DNA of 10,476 bases, taken from NCBI GenBank assembly GCA_027023665.1, contig JALVUY010000128.1, positions 1-10,476 on the forward strand, written 5' to 3'. The notes beneath the pieces were generated by a model. It was given only the letters and a program-made list of their open reading frames with translations, did not search any database and was not told the origin of the DNA. The stretch comes from Methanocaldococcaceae archaeon. GTDB taxonomy: Archaea; AGJL01; Methanococci; Methanococcales; Methanocaldococcaceae. Positions 6,270 through 10,476 of this stretch are shown piece by piece. A program made the position numbers and the translations under genes. How positions within the stretch are numbered: position 1 is the first letter of the stretch; the number at the start of each line of letters is the position of its first letter.

Positions 6270-7823
6270 ATGAAACTTACATTTAACTTAAAAGGAAAAT
6301 TAATTTTTAGCAAAGAGTTAGATGAAGAGGCAAAAAAATGCGTAGAGGAGATTTTGAAAAATGCAGAGACTATATTTTTAAAAGGAGTTCCTAAGGGAAA
6401 AGAGGTAGAGGCTTCAAAAATTATAAACTATGAGTTTGAAGGAAATACTTTAAAATTAAATATTGTTTCTGGAAGATATACAAGAGCTCATGAGGGATTA
6501 ATTAGGTTAAAAAAACCTATTGCAGAAAAATTAGGAAAGAACTTTAAAATTGGAGTTAGAAGGATTGAAATTGATGATTATGTAATAACAATAGAGATAG
6601 ATGAGGAGAATGCTAAAAAATTAGAGGGAGTTAAAGTTCCAGAGTGTGAGGCAAAGGTTGAAGGGAATAAAATTATATTGACATTTAAAAATATTGGTGA
6701 GAGTGAATTAAAAAGAAACATTATAGATAGAGCTATAAAATTTGTAAAATCTGAGTTAGAAAAGGAAGAGGATTTAACATTTAAGGTTTGCAAAATACCA
6801 CCAGGAACTATAGTTAAAGAATACAAAGCAAAGAGAAAAATAACTTTTGATAAAGATCCTACTGAAGTGGCTGAAAAATTAGGTTGGGTTAAAAAATTCC
6901 CCGGAAGAGGACAGTGGTTTTATACTCCACCAATAACAGCATTGTTTAGGGCATTTGAAGATTTAATAGTCAATGAAATTGTGAAAAAAATTGGCTTTGA
7001 AGAATGTCTATTCCCTAAATTAATTCCTTTGGAAATTATGTATAAAATGAGGTATTTAGAAGGATTGCCAGAGGGAATGTATTATGTTTGTCCTCCAAAG
7101 AGAGAACCAGAACTTTTCAACGAATTTGTAAATGAGATGATGATTAAAAAGGAAATTCCAAAAGAAAAATTAAAATCACTACTTAGAGATCCTGGCTATG
7201 TTTTAGCCCCTGCTCAGTGTGAGCCATTTTATCAATTCTTTGAGGGAGAGATTATAGATGTAGATAAGCCAATAATGTTCTTTGATAGAAGTGGATGGAC
7301 ATACAGATGGGAGGGAGGGGGAGCTAAGGGATTAGATAGGGTCAATGAATTTTTAAGGATAGAATGTGTTTGGATTGGAAGTCCAGAATTCGTTGAGGAA
7401 ATTAGGGACAAAACATTGAGATATGCTGAGGAATTGGCAGAAAAACTTGATTTAGAGTATTGGACTGAGGTTGGGGACGATCCATTCTATTTAGAAGGTA
7501 GAAAGAAAGAGGATAGAGGAATAGAGTTTCCAGAAGTTCCTAAGTATGAGATGAGATTACTTCTGCCACATATAAAAGACGAAAGAAAAGGAGTGGCTGT
7601 CACATCAGCAAATGTTCATGGAACGCACTTCGTTGAAGGTTTTAGAATTAAGGATTACAAAGGAAGAAAAGTTTGGACGGGTTGTACTGGATATGGAATA
7701 ACAAGGTGGGTTGTTGGTTATTTAGCCCAGTATGGATTTGACTTTGACGATTGGCATCCAATAATAAAGAAAAAAATTAAAAAATTGCCAGAAGTTCCAA
7801 AATTAATAACTTGGCCAAAGTAA
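6270..7823 (+). CDS. serS: Type-2 (methanogen-type) seryl-tRNA synthetase
   Basis: It charges tRNA(Ser) with serine, and serine also enters selenocysteine synthesis where that exists. The 517-residue length fits the rare type-2 enzymes of methanogens. Residues 1-170 form the idiosyncratic N-terminal tRNA-binding domain, with no long coiled coil as in ordinary SerRS. The class II core follows: [20 protein letters not shown] (motif 1 area), [43 protein letters not shown] (motif 2 area) and [15 protein letters not shown] (motif 3). Cys317, Glu365 and Cys472 appear to be the zinc ligands that bind the serine amino group; the two cysteines are 155 apart, as Cys306 and Cys461 are in the Methanosarcina barkeri enzyme. 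It follows the membrane-protein gene by 24 bases, with its own strong SD. A prolyl-tRNA synthetase was considered and rejected. Confidence 0.95.
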   Translation: MKLTFNLKGKLIFSKELDEEAKKCVEEILKNAETIFLKGVPKGKEVEASKIINYEFEGNTLKLNIVSGRYTRAHEGLIRLKKPIAEKLGKNFKIGVRRIEIDDYVITIEIDEENAKKLEGVKVPECEAKVEGNKIILTFKNIGESELKRNIIDRAIKFVKSELEKEEDLTFKVCKIPPGTIVKEYKAKRKITFDKDPTEVAEKLGWVKKFPGRGQWFYTPPITALFRAFEDLIVNEIVKKIGFEECLFPKLIPLEIMYKMRYLEGLPEGMYYVCPPKREPELFNEFVNEMMIKKEIPKEKLKSLLRDPGYVLAPAQCEPFYQFFEGEIIDVDKPIMFFDRSGWTYRWEGGGAKGLDRVNEFLRIECVWIGSPEFVEEIRDKTLRYAEELAEKLDLEYWTEVGDDPFYLEGRKKEDRGIEFPEVPKYEMRLLLPHIKDERKGVAVTSANVHGTHFVEGFRIKDYKGRKVWTGCTGYGITRWVVGYLAQYGFDFDDWHPIIKKKIKKLPEVPKLITWPK

Positions 7824-7860
7824 AAATTTAAATTTTTAATTTATTATTTTTCACTTTTTA
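7821..7860 (+). terminator. T-rich tracts and an 18-base AT palindrome after serS
   Basis: The serS stop codon begins a perfect palindrome TAAAAATTTAAATTTTTA (7821-7838), followed by further T runs at about 7846-7851 and 7855-7859. U-rich tracts of this sort are the usual archaeal terminators. The palindrome is AT-only, so a stable hairpin is unlikely at high temperature. Confidence 0.4.
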
Positions 7861-7880
7861 ATTTTAATATTAGAGTTCAT

Positions 7881-7914
7881 ACTTTTTATATTATATCAAT
7901 ATTTAGGTGAGACG
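7881..7914 (+). promoter_or_regulatory. trpE upstream site: TATA-like box and SD
   Basis: ACTTTTTATATTAT at 7881-7894 looks like a TATA box, but its usual distance would place transcription start at about 7915, too late to include the clear SD AGGTGA (7905-7910, 4 bases before the ATG). The functional box may therefore be one of the weaker AT stretches around 7855-7870. I found no TGTACA-type TRP box of the kind bound by TrpY in Methanothermobacter. Confidence 0.3.
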
Positions 7915-9351
7915 ATGCTTATTAAAAAAATAAAGATGAATATTTCTCCATTAGATGTTTATGAGCAAATATGTGGAGAGAATACTTTTTTATTAGAATC
8001 TGCCGAAGGAGTTCCAAAAGTAGCGAGATATTCAATATTAGGAAAAGCTGAAGGAAAAGTAATATTCAAAAAAAATAAGTTAAAGGTTGAGAGTTTTACA
8101 GAATTTGGTGATAAGGTTAAAGAGTTGGAAGGTAAATATGAATGTCCATTAGACGCTTTAAGAGTTGTTAGAAATGAGTGTCTTAAATATTTAGATATTG
8201 GTAATATTGAACCTGTGCCAAGATTTAAAGGAGGATTAGTTGGATATTTAAGTTATGATATTATTAGATACTGGATTGATTTATCTAATATTACTCCAAA
8301 ACCTGTAAATGATTTAAATTTTCCTGATGCAGAGTTTTTCATAGTCAAGGATGTTATTTCTTTTGATTTAAAGGAAAAGATAGTAAATTTAATATCTGAC
8401 AATGAAAAAAATCTTGAAGAACTCGAAAAAATTATAGAACAAGTTAAAGTTAATAATGTTGAGAAAAAAGAAAAAGAAGAAAATATTTCCAATGATAGAG
8501 AATTAAAAATAAAATCTAATATGAGTAAAGAAGAATTTATCAATGCAGTTAATAAGGCTAAAGAGTATATCTTTGCAGGAGATATATTTCAAGTAGTTTT
8601 GTCAAGAAGAATTGAAATTGATTTAAATGATTTAAATCACTTAGAAATTTACAAAAAAGTTAGAGAAATTAACCCCTCTCCATATATGTATTATTTGGAC
8701 TTTGGAGATAGAAAAATTATTGGTTCCTCACCAGAAATTTTAGTTAGAACTGATATGGTAAATGGAAAAAGGTTAGTTGTAACGAGGCCAATTGCGGGAA
8801 CTATAGGAAGAGGAAAAACTGAAGAAGAAGACAAAAAATTAGAAGAACAATTATTGAATGATGAAAAAGAGAGAGCTGAACATGTTATGCTTGTAGATTT
8901 AGCAAGGAACGATATTGGAAAGATATCAAAATTTGGAACAGTTAAAGTTACTGATTTTATGGTAATAGAAAAATACTCTCATGTTCAGCATATTGTTAGC
9001 AATGTAGTTGGTGAATTAAAAGATAACTACGATTCTTTTCTTGCTGTAAAGGCTACATTCCCAGCGGGAACTTTAAGTGGAGCTCCAAAAGTCAGAGCTA
9101 TGGAAATCATTGAAGAGTTAGAAAAAACTTATAGAGGACCCTATGGTGGAGGAGTGGGATATTTTGGTTGGGATGACTTGATGGATATGGCAATAACAAT
9201 AAGAACCTTTGTAATCTCAAAAAATAAGGGGTATATACAAGTAGGTTGTGGAATTGTAGCAGATTCTATACCAGAAAAAGAATGGGAAGAAACTGAAAAG
9301 AAAGGACTGGCTAATGTTAGAACTGTTGAACTCCTTTTAAATAAAAAATAA
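7915..9351 (+). CDS. trpE: Anthranilate synthase component I
   Basis: With the glutaminase subunit TrpG it converts chorismate and glutamine to anthranilate, the first step of tryptophan synthesis. The 478-residue protein has LLES (26-29) and NPSPYMYYL (253-261), the elements that bind tryptophan for feedback inhibition. The chorismate site shows PIAGTIGRG (292-300), DLARNDIGK (328-336), [13 protein letters not shown] (352-364), [18 protein letters not shown] (382-399), [11 protein letters not shown] (408-418) and GCGIVADS (444-451). Alanine in PIAGT rather than the lysine of PIKGT favours TrpE over aminodeoxychorismate synthase PabB. A charged, low-complexity linker (about 165-200) joins the two halves. 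The SD AGGTGA fixes the start. No trpG or other trp gene is adjacent, so the partner must be encoded elsewhere. AroE in the same window acts upstream in the same pathway but is not co-transcribed. Confidence 0.96.
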   Translation: MLIKKIKMNISPLDVYEQICGENTFLLESAEGVPKVARYSILGKAEGKVIFKKNKLKVESFTEFGDKVKELEGKYECPLDALRVVRNECLKYLDIGNIEPVPRFKGGLVGYLSYDIIRYWIDLSNITPKPVNDLNFPDAEFFIVKDVISFDLKEKIVNLISDNEKNLEELEKIIEQVKVNNVEKKEKEENISNDRELKIKSNMSKEEFINAVNKAKEYIFAGDIFQVVLSRRIEIDLNDLNHLEIYKKVREINPSPYMYYLDFGDRKIIGSSPEILVRTDMVNGKRLVVTRPIAGTIGRGKTEEEDKKLEEQLLNDEKERAEHVMLVDLARNDIGKISKFGTVKVTDFMVIEKYSHVQHIVSNVVGELKDNYDSFLAVKATFPAGTLSGAPKVRAMEIIEELEKTYRGPYGGGVGYFGWDDLMDMAITIRTFVISKNKGYIQVGCGIVADSIPEKEWEETEKKGLANVRTVELLLNKK

Positions 9352-9426
9352 AAATTAGTTTATAATAAAATATTTATAATTTTGTATTAATTATATTTTA
9401 AAATAAAAAATTTAAAAAATTTTATT
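9352..9426 (+). promoter_or_regulatory. Intergenic region with candidate RIO2 promoter
   Basis: The bases are almost all A and T. AAAATA at 9367-9372 followed by TTTATAAT at 9373-9380 fits BRE plus TATA and would start transcription near 9403, giving a leader of about 40 bases before the RIO2 start. T runs just after the trpE stop are short, so read-through from trpE cannot be excluded. Confidence 0.4.
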
Positions 9427-9435
9427 AAGGAGGGG
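9427..9435 (+). promoter_or_regulatory. Strong SD that sets the RIO2 start upstream of the first standard start codon
   Basis: AAGGAGGGG is the longest SD-like site noted in the window. Six bases later, in the RIO2 frame, is ATA (9442), then ATT (9445). The first TTG (9514) and ATG (9520) in frame are more than 75 bases away, far outside SD range. Confidence 0.6.
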
Positions 9436-9441
9436 ATATTC

Positions 9442-10368
9442 ATAATTAAAAAATTAATTGAAGCCTTAAAAGAGGCAAAGGATGAAGACTTTAAAATATT
9501 AAAGATTATCGAGTTGTCAATGAGACATCATGAATGGGTGCCTTTGGATGAAATTGTTAGAAAGGCAAAAATGCCTGAAAAAGATGTATTGTATAGGTTA
9601 AAAAGATTAAACAAATTTGGTTTTGTTGTTAGAAGTACTTATGGTTACGCAGTTTCAATGGGAGGCTATGATGCTTTAGCAGTAAACGCGTTTGTTAAGA
9701 AGGGAATTTTAAAGGCTATAGGTAATAAACTTGGAGTTGGTAAAGAGGGGGATGTATATACAGTCCTTTTAGAAGATGGTAGAGAGGCAGTTTTAAAATT
9801 TCATAAACATGGGAGAACATGCTTTACAAGAGGAAAGAGGTATAGAGGATACTTGGCAGATAAACATCACATAAGTTGGCTTTATGTCTCGAGATTAACA
9901 GCCCAACAAGAATTTGAGATTTTAAATGATCTCTTTCCTACTGTAAAAGTTCCTGAACCAATAGCTTGGAATAGGCATGCAATTATTATGGGAAAAGTAT
10001 CTGGGGAAGAATTAAAAAGATTAGATTTATCTAAATTTATGGAAAAAGAGGAGATAAAAGAGTTATTTTGGAAAATAATAGATGAAGTTAAAAAGGCGTA
10101 TGAAATTGGATACATTCATGGGGATTTAAGTGAATTTAATATCTTATTAGATGAGAATAAAGATTTTGTTATTATTGACTGGCCTCAGGCAATAACTCCA
10201 TGTCATCCTGACGCTGAATACTATTTAAAAAGAGACATATGGAATGTTATAAGATACTTTAAAAAGTATAAGATTGATAAGGAAGATGAAGGAATTAATG
10301 TCGATTACATCTACAAACACATAACTGGAAAAGAACCTACTCAAGAGTTTGATTTAGCAACTGAATAA
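9442..10368 (+). CDS. rio2: RIO2-type atypical serine/threonine protein kinase, apparent non-canonical start
   Basis: RIO2 is an ATPase/kinase found in all archaea and eukaryotes; in eukaryotes it acts in maturation of the small ribosomal subunit and probably does so here. Counting from the ATA at 9442 (308 residues), residues 1-90 form the winged-helix domain unique to RIO2 (HHEWVPLDEIV through RLKRLNKFGFVV). The kinase core has the glycine loop GVGKEGDVY (98-106), the lysine strand VLKFHKHG with Lys119, the catalytic HGDLSEFN with Asp228 and Asn233, and the metal-binding IDWPQ with Asp246. From TTG 9514 or ATG 9520 the product would lose helix 1 of the winged helix, which aligns with the N-terminus of Archaeoglobus RIO2 as I remember it. 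The upstream frame is open back to a stop at 9388 and codes a sensible helix. I therefore place the start at ATA 9442; ATT 9445 is the alternative. A sequencing error in an ATG is also possible. Confidence 0.85.
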   Translation: MIKKLIEALKEAKDEDFKILKIIELSMRHHEWVPLDEIVRKAKMPEKDVLYRLKRLNKFGFVVRSTYGYAVSMGGYDALAVNAFVKKGILKAIGNKLGVGKEGDVYTVLLEDGREAVLKFHKHGRTCFTRGKRYRGYLADKHHISWLYVSRLTAQQEFEILNDLFPTVKVPEPIAWNRHAIIMGKVSGEELKRLDLSKFMEKEEIKELFWKIIDEVKKAYEIGYIHGDLSEFNILLDENKDFVIIDWPQAITPCHPDAEYYLKRDIWNVIRYFKKYKIDKEDEGINVDYIYKHITGKEPTQEFDLATE

Positions 10369-10383
10369 TTAAAGTGGATTATA

Positions 10384-10476
10384 ATGAGTTTCGATAAACT
10401 TTGTGATGAAATAATATATGAGTATAATGGAGAAGTAAAAGAATTTGCATGTATTTTAAGATCAACATATTTAAAT
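10384..10476 (+). CDS. Unrecognised protein, 5' part only (runs off the window)
   Basis: The frame opens at the ATG at 10384, 15 bases after the RIO2 stop, and stays open for 31 codons to the window end. The reading begins MSFDKLCDEIIYEYNGEV. A weak SD (AAGTGG at about 10371-10376) precedes it. The short spacing and same strand suggest an operon with RIO2. The visible part is too short for me to assign a family; it is acidic and looks like a soluble protein. Confidence 0.6.
   Translation, partial: MSFDKLCDEIIYEYNGEVKEFACILRSTYLN

Noticed and set aside
6270..7823. serS read as a prolyl-tRNA synthetase
   Set aside because: Both are class II enzymes of about 500 residues, but the zinc-ligand pattern (Cys317, Glu365, Cys472), the [15 protein letters not shown] motif and the N-terminal domain fit type-2 SerRS.
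7915..9351. trpE read as PabB (aminodeoxychorismate synthase)
   Set aside because: The chorismate motif is PIAGT, not PIKGT, and the tryptophan-binding LLES and NPSPYMYYL elements are present.
1..10476. CRISPR arrays, tRNA or rRNA genes, insertion sequences
   Set aside because: No regularly spaced repeats, no G+C-rich cloverleaf segments (which stand out strongly in this kind of genome), no transposase and no terminal inverted repeats were seen.

Overview
The window is very AT-rich, uses Shine-Dalgarno (SD) sequences of the GGTGA/GGTGG type, and has short gene spacings and archaeal TATA boxes. It encodes a type-2 seryl-tRNA synthetase (a form restricted to methanogens), an iron-sulfur flavoprotein of the methanogen Isf family and an archaeal RIO2 kinase. 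Together these point to a hyperthermophilic methanogen of the Methanococcales, most likely Methanocaldococcus or a close relative. This assignment rests on protein recognition from memory; no search was run.

Left part (1-4976), all on the minus strand. Read in the direction of transcription from 4964 down to 1: a UPF0047/YjbQ-family protein; a DNA methyltransferase; a nuclease with an N-terminal EVE/PUA-like region and a C-terminal PD-(D/E)XK core; a stand-alone EVE-domain protein; an iron-sulfur flavoprotein; shikimate dehydrogenase (aroE); and a lipoprotein-type thermonuclease homologue that carries an in-frame stop at the window edge and looks broken. The methyltransferase and nuclease overlap by ATGA and the EVE gene follows after 17 bases, so these three form a compact candidate restriction-modification or modified-base-sensing operon. 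The flavoprotein gene follows after only 14 bases and may be read from the same transcript.

Right part (5025-10476), all on the plus strand. A TctA-like polytopic membrane protein diverges from the YjbQ-family gene and is followed closely by serS (type 2). Then come trpE (anthranilate synthase large subunit), a RIO2 protein kinase, and the start of an unrecognised gene that runs off the window. The divergent 60-base gap at 4965-5024 is the switch point between the two strands.

Most of the genes are housekeeping: aromatic amino-acid synthesis (aroE, trpE), translation (serS) and probably ribosome maturation (RIO2). The accessory part is 1892-4484. Points that merit a second look are the methyltransferase/nuclease/EVE operon, the RIO2 gene whose strong SD is followed by ATA/ATT rather than a normal start codon, and the interrupted thermonuclease. 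No tRNA, rRNA, CRISPR array or insertion sequence was seen.
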